This document shows positions 43,133 to 52,103 of a DNA stretch of 64,000 nt, piece by piece (the first letter of the stretch is position 1; each line of letters begins with the position of its first letter). Origin of the DNA: Sinorhizobium sp. B11 (GTDB taxonomy: Bacteria > Pseudomonadota > Alphaproteobacteria > Rhizobiales > Rhizobiaceae); assembly GCA_039725955.1 (NCBI GenBank), contig CP091033.1, forward strand, positions 1,860,001 to 1,924,000. The letters run 5' to 3'. The notes below the pieces were generated by a model. That model was not told where the DNA came from, ran no database searches, and saw only the letters and a program-made list of their open reading frames with translations. The position numbers and the translations under genes were made by a program.

Positions 43133-43403
43133 ACTACCTCCCGGTTCCTCCCCTCAAAGGAACATCGTATCTATCGTGATACTAATATGAGTGACCCCGC
43201 CAAATCGTGCCAGACGGACTTAGGTCCCATTGGACCATCGAACGCGTGGAAAGGCTCCTCAGCACAATTGGCTCGGGTCACTCCATGGTGGCTCGGCATG
43301 ACGGCGCTTCGCTCCGACTGGCGTGCCGATACTCTTCGGTTGCATCGCCATTGCCGTACATGGCGTGAAGTGGATTATCTCGACCTGGATCCGGGTTATA
43401 GCG

Positions 43404-43853
43404 TCAATCCCGGCTTGGGACCGGCTTTCCTTCATAGCGGACCCGAAAATTCCGCCTGTGAAAATCCTGCTCGAAGCAGACGAAGACGAGTTCAAGGTCA
43501 TTGTCGCTGTCGCGCTTGCCGAGCAGGCTTAGCGTGACGACGATGACGCCGCTGTAGCCGCGCGTGAGATGGAAGGCGGCGTTTCGGATGTCGGTGGCTT
43601 TGGCATCCTTCCGCTCCTCGCGGCGCTCGTAGATAACCCAGAAGCGGGCTGCATCCCATGTCGCTCTCAAGATCTCGCTGACTTCGCTCTTGAACTCTTC
43701 GGCGTGCATTGCCGGCCCCCAGGACGTTGCGGTCTCCCCCGCATCGCTGGCGACATTGAGGTAGCCGTCATATTGACTGGCGCCGGAGAGCGCCTGTTCG
43801 ATCATCTCGAAAGCCGAATTTTCAGTGATTACAGTCTTGAAGAGGATTGCCAT
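43404..43853 (-). CDS. hypothetical protein
   Basis: 149 residues, no signal peptide. Balanced composition with YLNVASDAGETATSWGPAMH, ARFWVIYERREERKDAKATD and LTRGYSGVIVVTLSLLGKR. No family recognised. Divergent from the broken gene starting at 43880, only 26 nt apart. Confidence 0.6.
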   Translation of the reverse strand: MAILFKTVITENSAFEMIEQALSGASQYDGYLNVASDAGETATSWGPAMHAEEFKSEVSEILRATWDAARFWVIYERREERKDAKATDIRNAAFHLTRGYSGVIVVTLSLLGKRDSDNDLELVFVCFEQDFHRRNFRVRYEGKPVPSRD

Positions 43854-43879
43854 CGAATCGCTGCCGTCGTCATGCCAGA

Positions 43880-44274
43880 ATGGACATTACGAAGCTCGTC
43901 GAAAAACGCGAGCCCTTCGTAGCCGACCGCATTCTTCATATCGTTCATCCTGTAGAGTTTCAGTCCGGCCAACCTGTCGTCCGCATTCTGATCGACACCC
44001 CTGCCCCGTTCTGCAATTCGATGATGCGCTGTCTATGCTTTACGCAAGGATTTATAGCGCCAAGCCATTCGTGGAAGAGTTTTCAAAAGGTGATTCCACG
44101 GGCATGACATGGCTTGATTCCAGTGAAGTCAGGGGTAAATTCCAGCCTGAGAACGAATTGACCAAGTCGCTCGCGGGTGCCATCTTCCACGATGGAAACA
44201 ACGATACAAGCGGCGGATCTCGATTGCTTACACGCTGGATCAATGCCGCTCTTGCACTGAAATTTATTTCCTAG
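43880..44274 (+). pseudogene. hypothetical gene split by a frameshift
   Basis: A protein-like frame begins MDITKLVEKREPFVADRILH and runs to RILIDTPAP near 44010. Coding character then continues in another frame as LQFDDALSMLYARIYSAKPF to RWINAALALKFIS with a stop at 44274. One missing base in the C-rich stretch around 44000-44013 would join them into one protein of about 131 residues. No family recognised and the ribosome binding site is weak, so this is a reconstruction. Confidence 0.4.
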
Positions 44275-44308
44275 CATCGCAGATACTGACAAGAACGGAG
44301 AGTCTTGG

Positions 44309-45355
44309 ATGCCAAGCCCGCAGCGTTCCGCTCTAGGATCGATTGTCTTGATCGCTGCCGTTGTCGCCTTCGGCGTCGGCGCGTTTGCTTATACTGCAGG
44401 GTGGCTTTCGCCCGGCCGCCTTACTTCCACAAAGCTCGTTGACGCCTTGGCGCCTCCAGACGGGGCCGCTCTGGGGCATCGGCGCAATCACGCGAAGGGC
44501 ATCTGTTTCACGGGCGTATTCGAAGCGAACGGGAACGGCGTTGAACTCTCGCGGGCAATGGTGTTCGCCGCCGGACAATATCCGGTCCTCGGTCGTTTCA
44601 ATCTGGCAACTCCCGACCCGGATGCGGCGGATCCGACAGTGCGGGTGCGCGGGCTCGGTGTGCAGATCTCGACACCGGACAGGGACGTCTGGCGCATGGC
44701 CCTGATCGATCCCCCCGTCTTCGCGGTCTCCACTCCTCAAGGTTTCTACGAACTGCTCGAAGCGTCAAAGAGCAAGGATCCCGAAGCGATGAAGGGCTTC
44801 GTGACGGCCCATCCGGAGTTCGCAGCGTTCGGCGCATGGGCGACGACGGCTCCCTGGACCGCGAGCTACGCCGAAGAGACGTTCAACAGCCTAAACGCCT
44901 TCATTTTCGCGAATCGTGACGGCGCCGAGCATGCGGTGCGCTGGTCGCTGCGTGCGCAAGCGCAGGCGATACCGATTACGAGCGAGGATTTTGCAAAGCT
45001 CGGCCCCAACCATCTCGAAGACGAAATTGCCGAACGCGTCGCGAAGTCGCCGCAGCGCTGGACGCTCGCGTTGACGGTGGCCGAGCCGTCCGATCCCACA
45101 GCGGATCCGACCAAAGCGTGGCCGCCTGAGCGGCGAACCGTGGATGCCGGTACACTGATTGTCCAGAAAATCGAGCCGGAGGCCGACGGCCCGTGCCGGG
45201 ACATCAATTTCGATCCGACTATTCTGCCTGACGGCATAAAGGTTTCCGATGATCCGTTCCCGGCAGCCCGTTCGGCCGCCTATGCCAGATCCTACGATCT
45301 GCGTACCTCGGAAGCGAGCCATTATCCCCGAACGACAGCGAGCGCAAAGCCATGA
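44309..45355 (+). CDS. catalase-family (SrpA-like) peroxidase
   Basis: 348-residue haem peroxidase of the short catalase-related family. An N-terminal signal or anchor helix (IVLIAAVVAFGVGAFAYTAG) sends it to the periplasm. Catalase-like parts are RRNHAKGICFTGVFEANG with the distal-side His, VLGRFNLATPDPDAADPTVR and the end DPTILPDGIKVSDDPFPAAR followed by SAAYARSYDLR with the proximal Tyr. Small catalases of this type act mainly as peroxidases on organic substrates. Its stop overlaps the cytochrome b561 start (ATGA), so the two likely work together. Confidence 0.88.
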   Translation: MPSPQRSALGSIVLIAAVVAFGVGAFAYTAGWLSPGRLTSTKLVDALAPPDGAALGHRRNHAKGICFTGVFEANGNGVELSRAMVFAAGQYPVLGRFNLATPDPDAADPTVRVRGLGVQISTPDRDVWRMALIDPPVFAVSTPQGFYELLEASKSKDPEAMKGFVTAHPEFAAFGAWATTAPWTASYAEETFNSLNAFIFANRDGAEHAVRWSLRAQAQAIPITSEDFAKLGPNHLEDEIAERVAKSPQRWTLALTVAEPSDPTADPTKAWPPERRTVDAGTLIVQKIEPEADGPCRDINFDPTILPDGIKVSDDPFPAARSAAYARSYDLRTSEASHYPRTTASAKP

Positions 45356-45888
45356 CAGGCACCAACACGCACTTCACCATCGTCCAGCGTCTGTTGCATT
45401 GGCTGATGGCGATTGCCATCCTAGCAATGCTGTTCATCGGCGTCGGAATGGTGTCCACTGTCGGACGCCAATATCTGCCGCTGCTGGTGACACACAAGAC
45501 ACTGGGCATCGCCATTCTCGTTCTTGCCTTGGTTCGTCTTGTGGTCCGCTTCATATCAGGCGCACCTGCGTTGCCTGCCGATCTGCCCGAGCCGATGAAA
45601 CTTGCCGCGTATCTGTCTCACCTCGCCTTGTACGCGCTGATGATCGGCATGCCTTTGATCGGGTGGGCCATGATGTCCGCGGCCGCTTATCCTATCGTGC
45701 TGTATGGCGGAATACGGCTTCCCGCCATCCTGCCGCAGAGCGACAGCCTGCACACACTCCTTTGGACCGCGCACCAGTATCTTGCCTTCGCCTTCTTCGC
45801 TCTCGTGTTGTTGCATCTCGCCGCAGCCCTTTTTCACGGACTCGTCCGCCGCGATGGAGTCCTTGGTACAATGTTGCTGGGCAAGTAG
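45352..45888 (+). CDS. cytochrome b561
   Basis: 178-residue four-helix inner-membrane cytochrome b. Haem-ligand His candidates are in RLLHWLMA, LVTHKTLG, LWTAHQYLA and LLLHLAAA. It probably hands electrons from the quinol pool to the catalase-like peroxidase encoded just before it, with which it is translationally coupled. This peroxidase-b561 pair is a known arrangement. Confidence 0.9.
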   Translation: MTGTNTHFTIVQRLLHWLMAIAILAMLFIGVGMVSTVGRQYLPLLVTHKTLGIAILVLALVRLVVRFISGAPALPADLPEPMKLAAYLSHLALYALMIGMPLIGWAMMSAAAYPIVLYGGIRLPAILPQSDSLHTLLWTAHQYLAFAFFALVLLHLAAALFHGLVRRDGVLGTMLLGK

Positions 45889-45979
45889 CGGCGTGTGCCG
45901 GCTGAACTGTGGTCAAGGCTAAGAACGAAGTTGATGAGACGTCGAGATCCTGACCATCGACAGAGCCACGGCATTTGAC

Positions 45980-46630
45980 ATGACCGACACCGTTGTTCTC
46001 CTTCACGGCATCAGGAGGACTAGCGCTTCCATGCGCAAGTTCGAAAATTACCTGCAGACCCAAGGCTACATTACTCGAAACGTTGACTACCCTTCGTCCC
46101 GCTACCCCATTGAACGGCTGGCAGAGATCATTGCGGAGGAAGTCGAAGATGCGTCTAAGAGCAACGCAGAAGGCCGTCTTCACCTGGCGGGACATTCCAT
46201 GGGCGGATTGGTCATCAGGGCCATGTTGGAGAACTATCGACCATCAAATCTCGGGCGGGTGGTGATGATCGGGACTCCAAATAATGGCAGTCAGGTCGCA
46301 GATTTCTTGAAAAAGGTGCCGCTGTATAAATCAGCCTACGGCCCTGCCGGCCAGCAGCTCGTTACCGATCAGAGTACGTTCGCCCATATTTTCGGTCCGG
46401 TCGATTTCGAACTGGGTATCATCGCGGGTACCCGAACCATCGATCCCGTCTCGTCCTTGATCATTGGCCATCGAAACGCCAACGACGGTAAGGTGACTGT
46501 AGAAAGCACGCGACTTATCGGAGCTGCCGACCATATCGCAATCGTGGCCAATCACACTTTCATTCCATCAAGTAAAATCATGTGGGCGCAAGCCCTTTCG
46601 TTTCTTCGAGATGGCAAGTTCCACCGATGA
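45980..46630 (+). CDS. alpha/beta hydrolase (lipase-like)
   Basis: 216-residue cytoplasmic hydrolase. VVLLHGIRRTSASM near the start, nucleophile elbow GHSMGG, IGTPNNGSQVADFL as in triacylglycerol lipases and PGAP1-like proteins, an acid probably in DGKVTVEST, and the His in ANHTFIP. No signal peptide. Substrate unknown. Confidence 0.82.
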   Translation: MTDTVVLLHGIRRTSASMRKFENYLQTQGYITRNVDYPSSRYPIERLAEIIAEEVEDASKSNAEGRLHLAGHSMGGLVIRAMLENYRPSNLGRVVMIGTPNNGSQVADFLKKVPLYKSAYGPAGQQLVTDQSTFAHIFGPVDFELGIIAGTRTIDPVSSLIIGHRNANDGKVTVESTRLIGAADHIAIVANHTFIPSSKIMWAQALSFLRDGKFHR

Positions 46631-46795
46631 GCCCTTGACGGAACCTGCCTCCCATTTGGTTAGCGGGGGCCGGATTGATCGCGATCGCAATTTGGCTAGC
46701 CGGCGCGCTGCTTTTGGGATGGCGTGCCTTAAAATACCTTAATTGAGTCGGATAGGTCCGCCCTCGATCTCAGCCGACACCACCGAGGATGTATA

Positions 46796-48836
46796 ATGTT
46801 CATCAGGGGAGAAAATCCCATTCGATCTTCTCTTCGGAACGGTGAAAATCATCTACCCTATCGGGCCGATATCGACGGATTGCGCGCTATCGCCATCTTG
46901 CCGGTCGTTCTCTTTCACGCTGGCGTACCCGGTCTTGGTGGCGGTTTTGTCGGCGTCGATGTGTTTTTCGTCATCTCGGGATACCTGATGTGCAGCCTGA
47001 TCACAGGCGAGATGGCACTCGGCAAGTTCAGTCTCGCGGGCTTTTATCAGCGGCGCATCCGTCGCATCTTTCCCGCCCTTTTTGCCATGATGCTGACGTG
47101 CGCCGTCGTGGCATGGTTCGCCTTCATGCCACAGGAGCTTCTGTATTTCGCCCGAAGCATGACCGCCGCCTCCCTCTTCGCGTCGAATATTCAGTTTGCC
47201 AAGGAGGCGGGATATTTCGACATCGGTGCCCAGATGAAGCCGTTGCTGCACACTTGGTCGCTTGCGGTTGAAGAGCAGTTTTACATCGGCTTTCCTCTTC
47301 TCATGATCCTGTTGCAGAGGCTGTTGCCGCGGCAGATCATGCCGGTCATGCTCGTCGCGCTGGCCGCATCCTTCGCTGCCAGCATCGGGGTGTTGAACCA
47401 AAATCCGACGGCGGGCTTCTACCTTTCGCAATATCGCGTCTGGGAGCTTCTGATCGGCGTCATCCTGGGCCTGGGGGCCATTCCCGAGCTACGCAGCGAA
47501 ACAGGCCGACAAGTTCTGGCGGCGATCGGCCTCGTGCTGATCGGCATTGCGGTCTTCGTCTTTACGGAGAAAACGGCCTTCCGGGATTTGCCGCATTGCT
47601 GCCCTGTCTCGGCGCGGCCTGCATCATCCATGCGCGCGCTGGCAACGGCATCGTCGGCCGACTTCTGGCGCTACGGCCGATGGTTTTCGTGGGGCTGATT
47701 TCTTATTCGCTCTATCTCTGGCACTGGCCCATCATCGTCTTTACGCGGTATTTCACCGATCATGAACTCACGCCCGCGCTGCGTCTCGTCGTTATATTGG
47801 CCTCGCTCGTTGTCGCCTTCGCTTCGTGGCACTTCGTCGAAAGGCCGTTCCGCAAGGGCCGTGTCCTGCTTACGGGCAGGCTTCTTCCGGCAATGGCGGT
47901 TCTGCTCGTCGGGGTAACGGCGGGTGCCGGGGCACTGGTGGTCATGAGCGGCGGAGCGCCCGGCCGATTGCCGGCCGATGTCCGCGCCATCTATGCGGCA
48001 ACCTATGACCGCAGCCATTTCTATCAGGCGGGCTGTTTCAGCGAATCCGATCACAAGGGGCCATCCGATGCCGATGTCGAAAGCGGCAGGGTCTGCGCCC
48101 TCGGTGACCTCAGCGATCTCGGTCCTGACTTCCTCGTCTGGGGCGATTCCCATGCCGCCGCGATGGCGCCGGCAATCGATGCCGCCGCGGCCGCCGGAGG
48201 CTTCGGCGGCATGTTTGCTGCCCACGCCTCCTGCCCGCCGCTTAACGACGTACCACTTGCGACCAAGGGCGACACGCGCCGTTGCGCCGCTTTTAATGAC
48301 TCGGTGCGTGACCTGATCCGCGAGAAGCATATCCCGCTCGTGTTCATGCTGGCCTATTGGCCCAAATACGTTCACCAGTCCGAATTGCCGAACCAGGGCG
48401 ATTATTTCGACGCCTCCATTCCCCGAACCTCGCTGATTATTCAAAGCCCGTCGCAGCAGCGCTTGACAACACCCTGGCGCAGTTGAAGCAGGAAGGCGTC
48501 AAGGTCGTCCTGGTCATGGACGTGCCGGAGATGGGGCATTTTGTGCCAGAAGCACTTGCCAAGGCCAAGCTTGAAGGCACTTCACCGGACATTGCCCCGC
48601 CTCTGTCTTACATCGCAGAACGGCAGGCGCTTGCTCGCTCCGTTCTGGAGAAATCTGCCGCCGAATACGACGCGATGATCGTCGATCCGCTGCCTTCCTT
48701 CTGCGATAACGCCCGCTGTCATGCGTCGCGCGCCGGCGTTCCGCTCTATATGGATGCCGATCACATCACCGCCTCTGCTGCCAAAAGCCTCGGCTACCTT
48801 TTCGCATCCGTGTTCAAGGTGGCGCAAAACATCTGA
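46796..48836 (+). pseudogene. OafA/OatA-type acyltransferase with SGNH domain, split by two frameshifts
   Basis: Membrane O-acyltransferase that would acetylate a surface polysaccharide. Part 1 (46796 to about 47580) has YRADIDGLRAIAILPVVLFH, GVDVFFVISGYL and HTWSLAVEEQFY. After a missing base near 47581, a second frame gives the remaining helices (SYSLYLWHWPII, SWHFVERPFRKG) and the SGNH nucleophile block FLVWGDSHAAAMAP. After another shift near 48420-48435, a third frame gives VKVVLVMDVPEMGHF and the catalytic MDADHITASAA, ending at 48836. Restoring one base at each site would give about 680 residues, normal for the family. Either decay or sequencing error. Confidence 0.85.
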
Positions 48837-49069
48837 ACGAGCGCCAGGCGAAGCTGAGAATCCGGATCATTTTGCCGGAGGATCCCACCAATGTGCACGG
48901 CTGTCTCCCCCGCCGCCGGAACTACGGATAACGTCGGACAGAGACGACAATCGCCGCGATACGGACATTCGACCGGCATGGCAGCCGCGCCATTCGGTTT
49001 GCACATGAATTTTCTCCTAGCGTTGCGGGCAAGCAGCGGGCGATCTGTCGACTGCCCGCCGCCCGCCTC

Positions 49070-49777
49070 TCAGGCTGCCAGCTTCAGCGCATCGGCAAGC
49101 TTGGCGAAATCGCCGGCCGAAAGCCCCGGACGGACGGCGAAGTCGATGACGGCCTGGAAGATTTCCGGCGGCGCATCCTTTTTCATGGCGCCCAAAAGTG
49201 CAGCGCGCTCGGCCGGATTGATCGCCGGGATCATGATGCGCATGAAGGCCATGCTCTTTTCCGGCGGCAGGGAGCCGATGATGCGCATCTCGATGCCGAA
49301 TATTTCCTGGTCGTTGAAGTGACGCCACAGCAGAGGGCCGGTCACCGCCTCTTCCTCGTGCATATGCGCGAAATCGTCTGCGAGATAGGCGGCAAAGGCG
49401 AGATAGAGCTTGCGGCCGCAGGCGGACTTGTGCAACGGCCAGGCCTTTTCCCAGGCGACAACGAGTTCTTCCAGCTCCCGGAAGGCGGTGCGGTGGTCGT
49501 CGTGCTGCTCATCCAGCGTGACGGTCGAGACACCCTTTTCGGCGAGTGCCACGTGGATGTTGTCGTCCTCGTGCATGACGTGGGAAGCGGCAAGCATCAG
49601 GTAATGGCGCAGGTCGCCGATCAGGAAGACCGTCTCCTCGACGTTCTGGAAATCGGCCGTGCCGAGGCGGGCGAGCAGGTCGCAGCCGGCCTTGCGCAGG
49701 CCTTTGTGTATCGCGCCGTAAATATCGTAACGACCGTTGAGATCGGGGATGCTGGTAAGCGAGAATTCATGGCTCAT
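49070..49777 (-). CDS. hemerythrin-like HHE protein
   Basis: 235 residues from ATG 49777. A hemerythrin-type four-helix bundle is suggested by spaced ligands: HYLMLAASHVMHEDDNIH, DEQHDDHRTAFRELEEL and DFAHMHEEEAV. These would hold a di-iron centre binding oxygen or nitric oxide. The C-terminal half (about 160-235) has a helical tail. Divergent from two PPOX-family genes with only about 167 nt between starts, holding a small inverted repeat; this suggests joint control. Confidence 0.75.
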   Translation of the reverse strand: MSHEFSLTSIPDLNGRYDIYGAIHKGLRKAGCDLLARLGTADFQNVEETVFLIGDLRHYLMLAASHVMHEDDNIHVALAEKGVSTVTLDEQHDDHRTAFRELEELVVAWEKAWPLHKSACGRKLYLAFAAYLADDFAHMHEEEAVTGPLLWRHFNDQEIFGIEMRIIGSLPPEKSMAFMRIMIPAINPAERAALLGAMKKDAPPEIFQAVIDFAVRPGLSAGDFAKLADALKLAA

Positions 49778-49877
49778 GTTGGTCTTCCTCTCGTTGGCCG
49801 GAGCCTCTTTCTCTGCGCCGGGCTGATAAGCGGGAGATAGCCGAGGCCACTGCGAGGCGCTTCCTAAAACCATCCTA

Positions 49878-49896
49878 AGCAATTGGAACGATTGCT
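49878..49896. promoter_or_regulatory. inverted repeat AGCAAT-N7-ATTGCT
   Basis: A symmetric element in the short divergent gap between the hemerythrin-like gene and the PPOX genes, flanked by repeated CCTAA words. Candidate operator; regulator unknown. Confidence 0.4.
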
Positions 49897-49944
49897 AAGA
49901 ATATCCTAACTAACTATCATCGCCTGGTCTCAGGGAGGGAAGCA

Positions 49945-50421
49945 TTGCTCGGGCCGGAACTGGTGGAATTCATAGAAAGTCCCGTCATGATACTGTTTGC
50001 GACGCGCGACGAGGCCGGCCGGCCAATGATCGGCCGCGGCTCCGGCGTGCGTGTCGACCGGCAGAGCGGGCATCTGCATTTTCTCGCCTCCCGCAGCCAA
50101 TGGCCAAGAGCCGTGGGCGAGGCGCTGGTGGGCCGACCGATTGCCACGACCTATGTGCGGGCCACCGACTACAAGGCCTGCCAGATCAAAGGCCGGGTCG
50201 TGGAGGCGGGGCCGGCGGATGAGGCCCATCGGGCACGGGGCGAGGCCTATGTCGCAGAGCAGCTGGCGCGCATGATGGCGCTCGGTGTCACCCGGATGCA
50301 GCTCTCCAGCACGCTCTCGGATCAGGAACTCGTCTGCCTGACGATCGCACCGCAGGCGATCTTCGAGCAGACGCCGGGGCCGGGCGCCGGACGCAGGCTG
50401 ACGCCGGAAGCTGCCGCATGA
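49945..50421 (+). CDS. pyridoxamine 5'-phosphate oxidase-family protein
   Basis: 158 residues starting at TTG 49945, which has GGAGGG five nt upstream. FMN-binding split-barrel character: VMILFATRDEAGRPMIGRGS, HLHFLASRSQWPRAV and ATDYKACQIKGRVVEAG. Such proteins bind FMN, F420 or haem; the cofactor is not clear. The stop overlaps the start of the longer PPOX gene (ATGA), so the two products probably act together. Confidence 0.8.
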   Translation: MLGPELVEFIESPVMILFATRDEAGRPMIGRGSGVRVDRQSGHLHFLASRSQWPRAVGEALVGRPIATTYVRATDYKACQIKGRVVEAGPADEAHRARGEAYVAEQLARMMALGVTRMQLSSTLSDQELVCLTIAPQAIFEQTPGPGAGRRLTPEAAA

Positions 50422-51755
50422 TCCCGCTCGATAGGCTGCGGGACAGTTTTGAAGGCGTCATCCCCTCCATCATCGCCACCACCGATGACGACGGAATGCC
50501 CAATATCTCCTACCTCTCGCACGTGCATTACGTCGACGAGACGCATGTCGCGCTCTCCAACCAGTTCTTCTCCAAGACCGCCGCCAATGTGGCGCGCAAC
50601 GGGCTTGCGACCGTGATGGTGGTCGATGGCTATAGCGGCCAGCAGCACGTGCTCGACCTGGTGTTCATACGCTCCGAAACAGAGGGCGAGACATTCGAGC
50701 GGGTAGCGATCCATCTGGCGATCCTGGAAAGCCGGATGAGCGGGATCATGAAGCTGCGCGCTGTCGACATCTACCGGGTGGAGGACTGTCGGGCCGTGCC
50801 GGCCGCCCATCCGCTGGTCGAGCCGGAGCCGCTGTCTTTGCCCGACCTGATGGGCAAGGTGGCGCGGCTGACGGCGCGGATGTCGGATTGCAGCGATCCG
50901 GAAACCCTGCTGGACGCCACGCTCGAGGGCCTGGGCGAGCTCTTCGGCTATCACCATTCCATGGTGCTGGTGCCGGACGGCGAACGCGGCGGCCTGACGA
51001 CGATCGCCAGCCGCGGCTACGACCAGTTCGGCTTCGGTGCCGAGGTGCCGCTCGGACGCGGCATTATCGGGGCTGCAGCCGAACAGCAGCGCAACGTGCG
51101 GATCACCGACCTCAGCCGCGGCCTGCGCTATATTCAGGCGGTGCGGGCCATGGCGGGCGTCGACGATGCGACGCCGATCCCGCTTCCGGCTCTCGACAAG
51201 CCGCTCAGCCAGATCGCGCTGCCGCTCGCCGCACGGGGAGCGCTCGTGGGCGTGCTCTTCCTGGAGTCGGCAGAACGCTTCACCTTTCGGCACCGAGACG
51301 AAGAAGCGCTGACGGTGGTGGCAGCACACCTCGCCACCGCCCTCTCCTTCCTGTCTGATGGGCCAGAGCGGGCCGAGACGAGCCGGGGCGCCGAGGCCGG
51401 TTCGCCGGTGGAGCACTTGCCGGCCGGTCGCCGGATCGCAGTGCGCTTCTATCAGCGCGACGGCTCGTTGTTCGTTGACGATGAATACCTGATCCGCGGC
51501 GTGCCGGGCCGGTTGCTACTGCACTTTCTTGAAGATTACCGGCGCAGCGGCAAGCAGGACTTCCTGAACCGCGAGCTCCGCCGCGACCGGCGCCTGCAGT
51601 TGCCGGATTTCAAGGACAACCTTGAGACCCGGCTCATCCTTCTTCGCCGGCGGCTGGAGGAGAAGGCCGGGCCTATCATGCTGGAACGTGCCGAGCGCGG
51701 CCGCCTGCGCCTGTCGCTCGCCGGCCTACCAGAGATCGAGGTCATCGAGGACTAA
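50418..51755 (+). CDS. PPOX-GAF protein with C-terminal winged-helix-like domain
   Basis: 445-residue multidomain protein. A split-barrel flavin domain covers about 1-135 (GVIPSIIATTDDDGMPNISY, HVALSNQFFSKTAANVARNG). A GAF domain covers about 165-310 (LLDATLEGLGELFGYHHSMV, PLGRGIIGAAAEQQRNVRI, LPLAARGALVGVLFLESAER). The last 100 residues (AVRFYQRDGSLFVDDEYLIR, PGRLLLHFLEDYRRSG, LETRLILLRRRLEE) look like an OmpR/SARP-type winged helix, an inference from pattern only. If so, this would be a redox- or ligand-sensing transcription factor with a flavin domain, acting with the hemerythrin-like protein. Confidence 0.75.
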   Translation: MIPLDRLRDSFEGVIPSIIATTDDDGMPNISYLSHVHYVDETHVALSNQFFSKTAANVARNGLATVMVVDGYSGQQHVLDLVFIRSETEGETFERVAIHLAILESRMSGIMKLRAVDIYRVEDCRAVPAAHPLVEPEPLSLPDLMGKVARLTARMSDCSDPETLLDATLEGLGELFGYHHSMVLVPDGERGGLTTIASRGYDQFGFGAEVPLGRGIIGAAAEQQRNVRITDLSRGLRYIQAVRAMAGVDDATPIPLPALDKPLSQIALPLAARGALVGVLFLESAERFTFRHRDEEALTVVAAHLATALSFLSDGPERAETSRGAEAGSPVEHLPAGRRIAVRFYQRDGSLFVDDEYLIRGVPGRLLLHFLEDYRRSGKQDFLNRELRRDRRLQLPDFKDNLETRLILLRRRLEEKAGPIMLERAERGRLRLSLAGLPEIEVIED

Positions 51756-52103
51756 GCCATCCTGGCAAATCAGCTGCAGACAGCCTGCTCCTCACCCCGA
51801 GAAAGCCGATTTGACCGCCAGAGCACAAGGCGCCGTGGACGAGTTTCTCGATATGAAGAGGCTTTGGTGACAGGCATTTCCGGAGGCGCGCCCGGTTCAG
51901 ACGAAGTTTTTGCAGCGCAACGCTCTCCCGATCAACGACGTTTCCGTCGGTGAGTGTGATGTGTGGTTTCGGATACACTACTTGCGCTCGACCTGTCATA
52001 AACTGTCATATTGTTGCGTGAGCTCATAGTCCATGCGATCCGATCTCGTTATCGTGACGCCTCGTTTTCCCAAGGATCGGCGCCTCAACGAAAAGGGATC
52101 ATC
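51756..52103. other. intergenic region upstream of the porin
   Basis: 348 nt without a supported gene. It contains the direct repeat at 51993-52009 and the porin promoter and leader; AAGGGAT precedes the porin ATG. Confidence 0.5.
51993..52009 (+). promoter_or_regulatory. PHO-box-like direct repeat
   Basis: CTGTCAT-AAA-CTGTCAT, 95 nt before the porin start. It has the PhoB half-site sequence twice, but with a 10-nt instead of the usual 11-nt period, so PhoB control is possible, not certain. Confidence 0.45.

Noticed and set aside
43079..43537. Plus-strand frames between the BON gene and the hypothetical gene
   Set aside because: They largely mirror the minus-strand gene at 43404-43853 and lack ribosome binding sites.
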